Positions 8,326-16,910 of a DNA stretch of 64,000 nucleotides are shown here, piece by piece (within the stretch, counting starts at the first letter, position 1; the number at the start of each line of letters is the position of its first letter). The notes beneath the pieces are model-generated. The model was not told where the DNA came from, searched no databases, and worked only from the letters and a program-made list of their open reading frames with translations. The stretch covers positions 92,313 through 156,312 of the forward strand of contig CAZLRF010000002.1 of the NCBI GenBank assembly GCA_964561785.1, given 5' to 3'. The position numbers and the translations under genes are program-made. This stretch comes from DATBSL01 sp964561785 (GTDB lineage: Bacteria > Acidobacteriota > Vicinamibacteria > Fen-336).

Positions 8326-8734
8326 GGCGCTCGCGGACACGGGGGCGCTCCTCGCCTACCTCGACCGCTCGGACCGTTGGCACGACCGCTGCCGCGAAGC
8401 CTTCGGCCAGCTTCGCCTCCCGCTCGTCACGACCACCGCGGTCATGACCGAGCTGTTCCACCTCGTCGGGGACGACCGGCGGGAGAGGGAAGCGGCGTGG
8501 GGCTTCGTGCGCTCGGGGGCGGTGAGCCTGGCACCGGTGCTCGACTCGGATCTGCCCGCGATCGAGGCCCTGATGGGCCGCTACCACGACCGGCCGATGG
8601 ACTTCGCGGACGCGACGCTCGTCCACGTGGCCGAGCGGGACTCGATCGCCACGGTGTTCACCGTCGACCACGACGACTTCGAGACCTACCGTATCAACGG
8701 TCGCAAGCGCTTTCGGATCCTGCCGCCCCGGTGA
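8291..8734 (+). CDS. PIN-domain toxin (VapC-like ribonuclease)
   Basis: Up to 147 residues. The PIN acidic residues are in order: Asp in LADTGALLAYLD, Glu in AVMTELFHLV, Asp in MDFADATLV, and the Asp cluster in TVDHDDFETY. Together they coordinate Mg for RNA cleavage. Three in-frame GTG starts are possible (8291, 8306, 8312); all overlap the antitoxin gene, and 8312 would put the first Asp at the usual position near residue 8. Type II toxin-antitoxin partner of the preceding gene. The pair sits between tpiA and secG, a likely acquired position. Confidence 0.82.
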   Translation: MRGCEVRAVPARALADTGALLAYLDRSDRWHDRCREAFGQLRLPLVTTTAVMTELFHLVGDDRREREAAWGFVRSGAVSLAPVLDSDLPAIEALMGRYHDRPMDFADATLVHVAERDSIATVFTVDHDDFETYRINGRKRFRILPPR

Positions 8735-8764
8735 ACGGGAGCGCTCTGCCTGCTGGAGGCCGAC

Positions 8765-10567
8765 ATGCTGCCGCTCCTCCTCCTCTCCGCCGCCGCGCAC
8801 GCCCCGCTCGCGCTCCACCCCGACGACCCGCGCTACTTCTTCTTCCGCGGGAAGCCGACCGTGCTCGTCACGTCGGGCGAGCACTACGGGGCCGTCCTGA
8901 ACCTCGACTTCGACTACGTCCGTTACCTGGACACGCTCGCCGCGGACGGCCTCAACCACACCCGGCTGTTCTCCGGCACCTATCGCGAGGTGGCCTCCTC
9001 CTTCGGGATCACCGACAACACCCTCGCCCCGAAGCCCGGCCGCTACGTCGCCCCCTGGGCCCGCAGCGCCGAGCCGGGCGATTTCGACGGAGGGATGAGG
9101 TTCGACCTCTCGCGTTGGGACGAGTCGTACTTCCGCCGCCTCCGGGACTTCATGGCCGAGGCCGGGAGGCGGGGAGTGGTCGTCGAGCTGAACCTGTTCT
9201 GCCCGTTCTACGAGGAGGTGCTCTGGGAGGCGAACCCCATGAACGCCCGCAACAACGTGAACGGCGTCGGGAGGGTCCCGCGCGACGAGGTCTACACGCT
9301 CAAGCATGCCGACCTCACCGCCGTCCAGGAGGCGGTGGTCCGCAAGATCGTGACGGAGACGAACGCGTACGACAACCTCTACTTCGAGGTCGCGAACGAG
9401 CCCTACTTCGGCGGGATCACCCTCGAGTGGCAGCACCACGTCGCGAAGCTGATCGCCGACACCGAAGCTCGCCTCCCGCGCCGCCACCTCGTGTCGATGA
9501 ACGTCGCGAACGGCTCGGCGAGGGTCGAGAGCCCGAGCCCCCACGTCTCGATCTTCAACTTCCACTACGCGACGCCCCCGGACGCGGTGGCGGCGAACGC
9601 GCACCTGCGGGGCGTCATCGGCGAGAACGAGACCGGCTTCCGGGGCAAGGAGGACGTCATCTACCGGACGGAGGGCTGGGTCTTCCTCCTCGCCGGCGGC
9701 GGCCTCTACAACAACCTCGACTACTCGTTCACCCCGGCCCACCCCGACGGCACGTTCCTCGACTACGCCTCGCCGGGCGGCGGAAGCCCGGCGCTGCGGC
9801 GGCAGCTCGGGACGCTCCGGCGCTTCCTCGACTCGTTCGACTTCGTGCGGATGAGGCCTCGTCCCTCCGTGGTCTCGGCGCCCGCCGGGCTCGCGGTCCA
9901 GGCCCTCGTCGAGGAGGGGCGGCAGTACGCGGTCTACCTCCACGCCCCGGTCGGCGAGGGGAGCTTCGCCGCGCGCTGGACCGGACGGCTCGCCCCCCCG
10001 GCCAGCGGGACCTACCGGATCACGACCGTCTCGGACGACGGCGTCCGGCTCTGGCTCGACGGGAGGCTCGTGATCGAGAACTGGACCGACCACGCGCCCG
10101 CCGAGGACCACGCCACGGTCGCCCTCGAGGCGGACCGGCCGGTCGAACTCCGGCTCGAGTACTACCAGGGCGGCGGCGGCGCCACCTTGCGCCTGAAGTG
10201 GATGCGTCCGGACGGCGTCGTGGAGGTGATCCCGCAGGAGAGCCTGCGGACGCCGGACGGGTCGGCGGCGGGTCTTCGCGGGGAGTACTTCGAGGGGCGC
10301 TCGTTCGACGAGCCCGAGGCCGTCCGCCTGGACGCGCGGCTCGACCTCGCGTGGCCTCCGGCTCCCCGCCCGATCCCCCGCCCGGCCGTCCCGCGGACGG
10401 TCGAGGTCTCGCTCGACCTGCCGGCCGGACGCTACGCGGTCGAGTGGCTCTCTCCGAAGACCGGGACCCTCACCCCGGGCGAGCCGTTCGACCACCCGGG
10501 AGGCCGCAAGCCGTTGACTCACCTCGCCTTCGACGAGGACCTGGCCCTGGCCGTCCGGGCGCGGTGA
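8765..10567 (+). CDS. Exported glycosidase-like TIM barrel with embedded PA14 module
   Basis: A 600-residue protein with a short signal peptide (MLPLLLLSAAAHA). Residues about 18-370 form a cellulase-like barrel opening HPDDPRYFFFRGKPTVLVTS with the acid/base motif FEVANEPYFGG. The C-terminal beta-sandwich seems split: GRQYAVYLHAP near residue 388 and DLPAGRYAVEWLSPKTG near 550 belong together. Between them lies a PA14 carbohydrate-binding module (TYRITTVSDDGVRLWLDG, LRLEYYQGGGG) followed by what is normally a PA14 N-terminal strand (GLRGEYFEGRSF). A good ribosome site (GGAGG) precedes the ATG. Substrate unknown; plant or microbial polysaccharide is inferred. Confidence 0.8.
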   Translation: MLPLLLLSAAAHAPLALHPDDPRYFFFRGKPTVLVTSGEHYGAVLNLDFDYVRYLDTLAADGLNHTRLFSGTYREVASSFGITDNTLAPKPGRYVAPWARSAEPGDFDGGMRFDLSRWDESYFRRLRDFMAEAGRRGVVVELNLFCPFYEEVLWEANPMNARNNVNGVGRVPRDEVYTLKHADLTAVQEAVVRKIVTETNAYDNLYFEVANEPYFGGITLEWQHHVAKLIADTEARLPRRHLVSMNVANGSARVESPSPHVSIFNFHYATPPDAVAANAHLRGVIGENETGFRGKEDVIYRTEGWVFLLAGGGLYNNLDYSFTPAHPDGTFLDYASPGGGSPALRRQLGTLRRFLDSFDFVRMRPRPSVVSAPAGLAVQALVEEGRQYAVYLHAPVGEGSFAARWTGRLAPPASGTYRITTVSDDGVRLWLDGRLVIENWTDHAPAEDHATVALEADRPVELRLEYYQGGGGATLRLKWMRPDGVVEVIPQESLRTPDGSAAGLRGEYFEGRSFDEPEAVRLDARLDLAWPPAPRPIPRPAVPRTVEVSLDLPAGRYAVEWLSPKTGTLTPGEPFDHPGGRKPLTHLAFDEDLALAVRAR

Positions 10568-10585
10568 GGAGCGCAGGAGTCAAGA

Positions 10586-10614
10586 TTCAAGATCTGACCC
10601 CGGTCTGCTAGACT
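10586..10614 (+). promoter_or_regulatory. Putative secG promoter
   Basis: TTCAAG (10586-10591), a 17-base spacer and TAGACT (10609-10614), about 67 bases before the secG ATG. The -35 end lies inside a segment with tandem CAAGAT repeats (10581-10594). The promoter would give secG its own transcription, needed if the upstream cassette separated it from the glycolytic promoter. Confidence 0.45.
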
Positions 10615-10680
10615 CTGCGTTTGCGCGTCCCCGGGAAGGGGCGCCAGACAGAAATACAGAAACGAGGATCGGCGGCGGAC

Positions 10681-11070
10681 ATGGCTTTCCTGTACTACCT
10701 GGTCGTCTTCCTTCACGTCGTGGCGTGCCTGTTCCTGATCGCGGTCGTCCTGCTCCAGCAGGGCAAGGGGCAGGACCTGGCGAGCGCGTTCGGCGGCGGC
10801 GGCACGCAGACCGCCTTCGGGCCCCGCGGCTCCGCCACCGTGCTCTCCCGCGCGACCACGATCCTCGCCGGCCTGTTCATGGTGACGAGCCTGACGCTGT
10901 CGCTCCTGCGACCCACGCGCAGCGGGGTCCTCGACCAGGTCCCGGCCGCCACGTCGACGCCCGCGCCGGCGGCCACGGCCGCCCCGGCGAGCCTGCCCCC
11001 GGCGCCCGCGGCCCCGGCCGAGGCGCCCGCGGCCGCGCCCTCCCCCGCCGCGACCCCGGCCGGGAACTGA
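10681..11070 (+). CDS. secG: Protein translocase subunit SecG
   Basis: A 129-residue inner-membrane protein with two transmembrane helices (about residues 3-22 and 58-76) and the conserved cytoplasmic block LLQQGKGQDLASAFGGGG. SecG assists SecYE-SecA preprotein translocation. The C-terminal 50 residues are a long Ala/Pro tail, common in high-GC phyla. The start at 10681 gives MAFLYYLVVFLH. It abuts the converging VWA gene with no bases between the stops (TGATCA). Confidence 0.93.
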   Translation: MAFLYYLVVFLHVVACLFLIAVVLLQQGKGQDLASAFGGGGTQTAFGPRGSATVLSRATTILAGLFMVTSLTLSLLRPTRSGVLDQVPAATSTPAPAATAAPASLPPAPAAPAEAPAAAPSPAATPAGN

Positions 11071-13284
11071 TCAGCGGCCGGGCGGCTTGGCCTCCGCGGG
11101 CTTCGCCGCCGCCGCGGCCGGCGCCGGCGGCAGCGCCGAGGGCGGCAGCGGCGGCCCGACGGTGAACTCCTCCCGGATCTCGAAGGACTGGCCGGCGAGG
11201 TCGTCCCGGATGACCATCACGATCTCGTAGTTCCCCTCCTGCGCCTTCTCGAGGGGGAATCCGAACATCCGGGTGACCTGCCCGAGCGACGTCGGGTTGA
11301 TGACACTCGGCTCCATCGCGGCGAAGACCCCGCCGTCCGGGCCGTGGACCACGTAGCCCTGGGTGACGCGGGGCATCCCGGTCTTCTCGTCCTTCTTCGC
11401 CCCGAAGACCTCGAAGCGGCAGTAGAGGGCCGAGCCCTGGGCGAACTCGCGCCGCGCGAGCACGGCGAGGGGCCCGCCCGGGTGGCCGTCCGGCGGGGTC
11501 AGCGTCACCCGGGTGTCGCTCAGGACCGGCGTCGACACCCGTAGCCGGTCGAGAGGCGGGACCTCGAACTCGTGGATGACGGTGCCCACGCGGCCGGTGC
11601 GCGTGTCGCGCACCACGATCTTGGCCTGGTAGTCCCCCGAGCGCAGCTCGAAGTCCCGTACGATCGGGTACCAGAACCGCTCGAGCCGCTCGCGCGTCGA
11701 GGGCTGGAGCTTCATGGCGACGCCCTGGTCGTACCGGAAGAACTCCCCGGTCTCGCGGTGCGCGACCACGAGCAGGAACTGCAGGTCGGCGAGGCTACGG
11801 CCCTCCTTCTCCTCGAAGCGCAGGGCGCGGATGTCCACCTCGGTGGCCACGAGGACCCGCGCCTTGCCGAGGCTCGCCTCGTCGCCCACGAAGTGGGTCA
11901 TGCGCAGGGGGATCCCGTCGTCCGCCCACGGCGAGTCGAGGGCGGCCTGGAGGACGGGGTCGGGCCCCTTTCGGGTGTCGGCGGAGGCCGGGGCGTCGCT
12001 CGGCGCGAAGTAGCCTCGCCGCGCCCGGACCTGCAGGCCCTTCCCGTCCGCGAGCTTCACCTGGATCTTGCGGAACTTGCCGTCGCGGGCGGTGTTCGTG
12101 GGCACGTAGCCGAGCAGGTAGTAGGCCTGGGTCTCGTTCCCGATCCGCTGGATGCCGCCCGTCAGGTCGTTGGTGTTGCGGACGGTGAAGCCCCCGCTGT
12201 CCTCGGCCACGGCGTCCGCCCCCGCCACCGCGTCGAGGGTCTCGGCGAACGCGAAGCCCACGTCCTGGTCGGGGAGAGCGGGGCCGAACTCCGCCGTCAT
12301 GTAGACGGGCATCCCCTCGAGGCCGCGGGCGTTCACGAAGTACACCGCCGCGTTCGCCCGCCGGGACGCCCGGTTGACCCGCTTGAACTCGTCGAGGTTG
12401 ATGTCGTGGATGAAGCCCTCGGACACGAGGATCACCGACTTGCGGCCCTTGGCGCCCGCGAGGCCGTTGATCGCCCGCTCGAGGACGTCGAGCGTCGTCC
12501 GCAGCCGGGTCACCGCCTGGTAGTACACCTCGGAGGCCCGGCCGGTGAGGTACGGGTCGTCGACGGTGCCGACGCCGAGGCTGTCCTTCTGGCGGCTGCG
12601 GTCGAGCATGGCGCCGACCCCGTAGGTCTCGAAGCGCCGCAGGACCCGCTCCGCGGTCACCGGGTCGCGGTAGACGTGGATGCGCAGCGCCTCCCAGTCC
12701 GACATGCGGTCGGGCGAGTTGTCGGGGATGTAGCGGCCCTCGAAGCGCTTGACCATGTCGACGAGCTTCGCCCGCCCCGCCTCCATGCGCGCCGTCCACC
12801 ACGTGCCCCCCGCGGTCGAGACCAGCGTCACCCGGTCGCCCTCCCGCGTCGCCTTCTCCAGGAAGCTCGCGACCGCCGCCTTCGCCTGGTTCGCGCGCCA
12901 CGGGGTGATGTGCATGTCGTCGAAGACGATCACGAACGTGCGCCCTCGGCGCTCCTCGGGGGTCGTGTTGAGGGACACCTTGGGGGGCGGGGGCGGCGCG
13001 TCGGAGGGCCGGTCGGGGAGGGTGACCGCCTCGAAGCTCACGATGCCCTGGGGGGCGCCGTCCTCGGTGACCGTGAAGTCCTCGCGCTTGAGGTCGCGAA
13101 TCGGGTTCCCCTTCTTGTCGGTCACCACCACGTCGACCGTGACCTGCTCGACCTGGGCGGGGAAGGTGGGGGTCTCGGGCGCGGAGGAGCCGGCGGGGCC
13201 CGGCGGCTGCGCCTCCTGCGCGGAGAGGGCCGAGGCCAGCAGCAGGAGGGCGGGGGCGAGATGTCGTCGTGTCATGGTCCTCAT
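11071..13284 (-). CDS. Exported VWA-domain protein (Acidobacteria-type)
   Basis: A 737-residue protein with a signal peptide (to ALSAQEAQ). After the export signal comes a beta domain with VVVTDKKGNPIRDL and FTVTEDG, then a von Willebrand factor A fold around FVIVFDDMHITPWRANQAK (residues about 115-330) that includes KGRKSVILVSEGF. The layout resembles the VWFA-related family abundant in Acidobacteriota. Function is unknown; protein binding in the periplasm or at the surface is likely. The ATG at 13284 overlaps the Rieske stop (ATGA), so the two are translationally coupled. Confidence 0.85.
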   Translation of the reverse strand: MRTMTRRHLAPALLLLASALSAQEAQPPGPAGSSAPETPTFPAQVEQVTVDVVVTDKKGNPIRDLKREDFTVTEDGAPQGIVSFEAVTLPDRPSDAPPPPPKVSLNTTPEERRGRTFVIVFDDMHITPWRANQAKAAVASFLEKATREGDRVTLVSTAGGTWWTARMEAGRAKLVDMVKRFEGRYIPDNSPDRMSDWEALRIHVYRDPVTAERVLRRFETYGVGAMLDRSRQKDSLGVGTVDDPYLTGRASEVYYQAVTRLRTTLDVLERAINGLAGAKGRKSVILVSEGFIHDINLDEFKRVNRASRRANAAVYFVNARGLEGMPVYMTAEFGPALPDQDVGFAFAETLDAVAGADAVAEDSGGFTVRNTNDLTGGIQRIGNETQAYYLLGYVPTNTARDGKFRKIQVKLADGKGLQVRARRGYFAPSDAPASADTRKGPDPVLQAALDSPWADDGIPLRMTHFVGDEASLGKARVLVATEVDIRALRFEEKEGRSLADLQFLLVVAHRETGEFFRYDQGVAMKLQPSTRERLERFWYPIVRDFELRSGDYQAKIVVRDTRTGRVGTVIHEFEVPPLDRLRVSTPVLSDTRVTLTPPDGHPGGPLAVLARREFAQGSALYCRFEVFGAKKDEKTGMPRVTQGYVVHGPDGGVFAAMEPSVINPTSLGQVTRMFGFPLEKAQEGNYEIVMVIRDDLAGQSFEIREEFTVGPPLPPSALPPAPAAAAAKPAEAKPPGR

Positions 13285-13589
13285 CCGAGCTTCACGCAGA
13301 CCTGCCCGTTCTCGACGCGGACCTCGTGGCGGGCGACCTTCATGTCGGGGCCGGCCACGTTCTCGCCGGTCGTCACGTCGAAGGTCCAGTTGTGCCAGGG
13401 GCAGCTGACCTGCGCCCCCTCGAGGAATCCCTGGCCGAGCGGGCCGCCCCGGTGCGGGCAGCGGTTCGAGAGGGCGTGGACGGTGCCCTCGACGTTGAAG
13501 AGGGCGATCGCCTGACCGCCGACCGTGACCTCCGCGGCCCGGCCGGGGGGCAGGTCGGCCAGCGGCAGGACGGGGACGAACTCGGACAT
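13281..13589 (-). CDS. Rieske [2Fe-2S] ferredoxin-like protein
   Basis: A 102-residue soluble Rieske protein. The two cluster-binding boxes are RCPHRGGPLG (Cys-x-His) and SCPWHNWTFD (Cys-x-x-His). Size and motifs resemble NirD or ring-hydroxylase ferredoxins, and no oxygenase or nitrite reductase is nearby, so the partner is unknown. The start MSEFVPV is chosen because it fits the domain and is preceded by a purine-rich site. Its stop overlaps the VWA gene start; the aminotransferase gene ends 60 bases upstream on the same strand. Confidence 0.9.
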   Translation of the reverse strand: MSEFVPVLPLADLPPGRAAEVTVGGQAIALFNVEGTVHALSNRCPHRGGPLGQGFLEGAQVSCPWHNWTFDVTTGENVAGPDMKVARHEVRVENGQVCVKLG

Positions 13590-13649
13590 GGGGTCTCCCG
13601 TGAAGCTCCTCGGAAGCAGTCTACAACACGGCACGGAGGTCCCCGTGGG

Positions 13650-14735
13650 TCAGGCCACCTCGTCGAGGGCGCAGGCCAGCCGGGCGAGCCCCCCTTCCAG
13701 GACCTGGGTCGGACAGCCCAGGGCCAGCCGGAAGTGGAGAGGCGTCCCGAAGAACCGCCCCGGCACGACGGTCGTCTCGTGGCGCTCGCGCAGGCGGTCG
13801 CACAGGGCGTCCACGTCGCCCCGCAGGAGCCGCGGGAACGCGATCATGCCCGCGTCGACGGGGGCGCACTCGAGGTCGGGGCGGGCGGCGAGAAAGGCGT
13901 TGACTCCGTCGCGGTTCGCCTCCAGGACCGCCCGCGCGCGCGCCGCGATGCGGGGCAGGCGGTCGAGGGCGAGGACGCTCAGCCGCTCGGCCGGGTGGGC
14001 GGGGACCACGCCGAACAGGTCGTTGAGCCGCCACATCCGCCAGGCGAGGGAGGGCTCGGCGATCGCCCACCCGCAGCGCAGCCCCGACAGGCCGTAGGCC
14101 TTGGTGAGCGAGGAGGTGACGAGGAACTCGGGCCCGAGGTGCGCCGCCGAGCCCCACGGCCGGCCGAGGACGGCGAGCGCCTCGAGGTACACCTCGTCGA
14201 CGAGGACCCGCGCCCCGACCGAGCGCGCGGCGTCGCCGACCGCCCGCAGGTCCTCGGGCGGGGTGAAGGCGCTCGAGGGGTTGTGGAGGTTCGTGAGGAC
14301 CACGAGGCGGGTCCTCCTCGAGAGCGCCCGCTCGACCGCGCGCGGATCGACGCGGAAGCCCTCGTCCGCGCGGCGGGGGAAGCGGCGCACCTCGAGGCGC
14401 AGCCACCGCGCGGCGTCGACGAGCAGCGAGTAGGTGGGCTCCTCGATCAGGACCTCGTCGCCCGCCTCCGCCGTCGCGGCCAGGGCGAGGAGGTTGGCCA
14501 TGGACGTCCCCGTCGCGTGGACGATTCGGTCGGGCTCGACCCCCGCCTTGCGCGCGAGCCGCTCCTGGAGCGGCGGCCAGCCGTAGGCGCTCTCGCCCCC
14601 GATCTCGAGCTCCTCGATCGAGGCGCCGAGCTCGGAGAGCGGGAAGGCGGCGACGCCGCTCGAGGCGAGGTTGAAGCGCGCGGCGGAGCGGGTCTTGGCC
14701 CACTCCATGTACTCCGAGAAGGGCGAGGAGGTCAT
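13650..14735 (-). CDS. PLP-dependent aminotransferase, class I/II
   Basis: A 361-residue fold-type I enzyme, cytoplasmic. The block VTSSLTKAYGLSGLRCGWA contains the Schiff-base lysine followed by the phosphate-binding Arg region; NLHNPSSAF gives the Asn/Pro loop and LVDEVYLEAL the PLP-pyridine Asp-x-x-Tyr. It lacks some residues at the N-terminus relative to longer aspartate aminotransferases, and the substrate cannot be assigned. Likely first gene of a minus-strand unit with the Rieske and VWA genes. Confidence 0.88.
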   Translation of the reverse strand: MTSSPFSEYMEWAKTRSAARFNLASSGVAAFPLSELGASIEELEIGGESAYGWPPLQERLARKAGVEPDRIVHATGTSMANLLALAATAEAGDEVLIEEPTYSLLVDAARWLRLEVRRFPRRADEGFRVDPRAVERALSRRTRLVVLTNLHNPSSAFTPPEDLRAVGDAARSVGARVLVDEVYLEALAVLGRPWGSAAHLGPEFLVTSSLTKAYGLSGLRCGWAIAEPSLAWRMWRLNDLFGVVPAHPAERLSVLALDRLPRIAARARAVLEANRDGVNAFLAARPDLECAPVDAGMIAFPRLLRGDVDALCDRLRERHETTVVPGRFFGTPLHFRLALGCPTQVLEGGLARLACALDEVA

Positions 14736-14883
14736 CCCGAGGGGCTCCTGTCCCGGCGGTCCCCAGGGGCCCGCGATCCAAGGAGCGCCCCCCCGAAGCC
14801 GCGTCGATGATAGCGCGGGCGAGACCGCGCCCGCCCTGTTCGGCGTTAAGATCGCTCGGGCTCACCCGGGAGAGGAGGCAGGC

Positions 14884-16173
14884 ATGGCGTCCCGGCGGGC
14901 GTTTCTCGGCCTCTTCGCGACGGCCTCCGCCGCCGCCGCGTTCCGCGACGACGCGCTCGAGCGCGTGCACGCCGCCTCCCGCGCGGTCGAGGGCGCCGCG
15001 CCGGAAGCGGTTGCCGCGGACGAGAGCTACTGGCGGGAGATCCAGCAGGCGTTCACCGTCAACCGCTCGTACGTGAACCTCAACAACGGCGGTGTGTGCC
15101 CCTCGCCCCGCGTGGTCCAGGAGGCGATGAAGCGCTACCTCGACCTCTCGAACGAGGCCCCCGTCCACACGATGTGGAACCTGCTCGAGCCGCAGGTCGA
15201 GTCGGTTCGGCGCGGGCTCGCCCGGGAGTTCGGCTGCGACGCCGAGGAGATCGCGATCACCCGTAACGCCTCCGAGGGCCTCGAGACGGTGCAGCTCGGC
15301 CTCGACCTGCGGCCGGGGGACGAGGTGCTCACCACCACCCACGACTACCCGCGGATGCTGACGACGTGGCGCCAGCGCGAGCGCCGGGACGGGATCGTGC
15401 TCAGGACGATCTCCTTCCCCTTCCCCCCGCCGAGCCTCGACGCGCTCGCCGAGCGCTTCGAGCAGGCGCTGACGCCGCGCACGAAGGTCATCCTCCTCTG
15501 CCACATGACGAACCTCACCGGCCAGGTCTTCCCGGTGAAGCGCATCTGCCGGATGGCCCGCGAGAGGGGCATCGAGGCGATCGTGGACGGGGCCCACGCG
15601 TTCGCCCACGTCCCGTTCACCCACGCCGACCTCGACTGCGACTTCTACGCCACCAGCCTCCACAAGTGGCTCTTCGCCCCCCACGGCACGGGCTTCCTCT
15701 ACGTCCGCCGCTCGAAGATCGGCACGGTCTGGCCGCTCATGGCCGCCGAGAAGAGGCAGGACGACGACATCCGCAAGTTCGAGGAGATCGGCACCCACCC
15801 CGCGGCGAACCACAACGCGATCGCGGAGGCGCTCGTCTTCCACCACGGGATCGGCATCGAGCGCAAGGCCGCGCGCCTGCGCCACCTGCGCGACCGCTGG
15901 ATGCGGCGGCTCGCCGGGAAGCCCCGCGTGCGCCTCCACACGAGCTTCGACCCCGCGATGTCGTGCGGGATCGGGAACGTGCAGGTGGAGGGCGTCGACA
16001 CCGTCGCCCTCGCGAAACACCTCTTCGACCGCCGCCGGATCATCACGGTCGCGATCAAGCACGAGGAGTTCGAGGGCCTGCGGGTCACCCCCTGCGTCTA
16101 CACGACCACGGACGAGGTCGACCTCTTCGCGGAGGAGATGGAGAAGGTGATCGCGAACGGCCTGCCCGCCTGA
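14884..16173 (+). CDS. Tat-exported class V aminotransferase (isopenicillin N epimerase-like)
   Basis: A 429-residue PLP enzyme. MASRRAFLGLFATASAAAA is a twin-arginine signal; the mature part carries YVNLNNGGVCPSP, ITRNASEGLE and the lysine motif YATSLHKWLFAPHGTG that forms the internal aldimine. Family members act as epimerases, desulfurases or aminotransferases on small amino-acid substrates; which applies is unknown. Export of a folded PLP enzyme is consistent with Tat use. Divergent from the class I/II aminotransferase gene, 148 bases away. Confidence 0.85.
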   Translation: MASRRAFLGLFATASAAAAFRDDALERVHAASRAVEGAAPEAVAADESYWREIQQAFTVNRSYVNLNNGGVCPSPRVVQEAMKRYLDLSNEAPVHTMWNLLEPQVESVRRGLAREFGCDAEEIAITRNASEGLETVQLGLDLRPGDEVLTTTHDYPRMLTTWRQRERRDGIVLRTISFPFPPPSLDALAERFEQALTPRTKVILLCHMTNLTGQVFPVKRICRMARERGIEAIVDGAHAFAHVPFTHADLDCDFYATSLHKWLFAPHGTGFLYVRRSKIGTVWPLMAAEKRQDDDIRKFEEIGTHPAANHNAIAEALVFHHGIGIERKAARLRHLRDRWMRRLAGKPRVRLHTSFDPAMSCGIGNVQVEGVDTVALAKHLFDRRRIITVAIKHEEFEGLRVTPCVYTTTDEVDLFAEEMEKVIANGLPA

Positions 16174-16182
16174 GGCGGCCGC

Positions 16183-16878
16183 TCAGGCGCGGAGGGGCCG
16201 CCTGGCGAGCGCTTCGAGCACGGCGGCGAGCGGCCGCTCGGCGAGCGAGTCCATCACGAGGTCCACCTCGGGCCGCGCGAGGGGTCGGGTGAGCGCGTTC
16301 GGCACCGCCACGCAGCGCATCCCCGCGGCAAGGGCGGCGCGCATGCCGTTCGGGGAGTCCTCGAAGACGACGCAGGCGGCGGGCTCGACCCCGAGGCGCG
16401 CGGCGGCGAGCAGGAAGAGCTCGGGGTCGGGCTTCACCCTGCGCACGTCGTCGCGGGCCACCACCACGTCGAGCAGGTCGCGGATCCCGTGTCGCCGCAG
16501 CCAGCCGTCGACCCACCCGCACGAGCTGCTCGAGGCGACCGCGCGGCCGAGGCAGAGGCCCCGCGCGTCGCGGAGGAGCGCCTCGACGCCGGGGAGCAGG
16601 GGCCGCCCCTCGCAGCCCTTCGCCGTCGCCGCCTTCACCTCGGCGAGCACCGCCTCGCGGTCGAGCGTCCCGCCGAGCAGCGAGGCGAGGTGCTCGAGAG
16701 GATCGAAGCCGCCGTGGGTGCCGAGGGCGTGCTGCCACTCCTCGAGACCGATCGATCGGCCGCGGCGCCCGTACGCCTCGAGCCACGCCTCGAAGATCGG
16801 CGTCTCGGTGTCGACGATGAGGCCGTCGAAATCGAGGACGACGGCCCGGACTCCAGGGGGCGAGGCGGCCTCGGGCAT
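16183..16878 (-). CDS. HAD-superfamily phosphatase (beta-phosphoglucomutase-like)
   Basis: A 231-residue cytoplasmic protein. Motif I is LDFDGLIVDTE (nucleophile Asp and acid/base Asp), motif II lies in VASSSSCGW, motif III is the Lys of VKPDPELFL, and motif IV is FEDSPNGMRAALAAGM. The helical cap between motifs I and II places it in the subfamily of small phosphosugar phosphatases and mutases. It is followed on the opposite strand, 9 bases away, by the class V aminotransferase stop. A TATCAT element lies eight bases before the ATG on this strand. Confidence 0.9.
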   Translation of the reverse strand: MPEAASPPGVRAVVLDFDGLIVDTETPIFEAWLEAYGRRGRSIGLEEWQHALGTHGGFDPLEHLASLLGGTLDREAVLAEVKAATAKGCEGRPLLPGVEALLRDARGLCLGRAVASSSSCGWVDGWLRRHGIRDLLDVVVARDDVRRVKPDPELFLLAAARLGVEPAACVVFEDSPNGMRAALAAGMRCVAVPNALTRPLARPEVDLVMDSLAERPLAAVLEALARRPLRA

Positions 16879-16910
16879 GGACGCTTATGATAGGCGAGGC
16901 GGAGGTGCAG

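Noticed and set aside
7997..10603. TGACCCCGG direct repeat as proof of transposon insertion
   Set aside because: Nine bases in 70% GC DNA can match by chance, a similar TTGACCCCG occurs at 52254, and no transposase is present.
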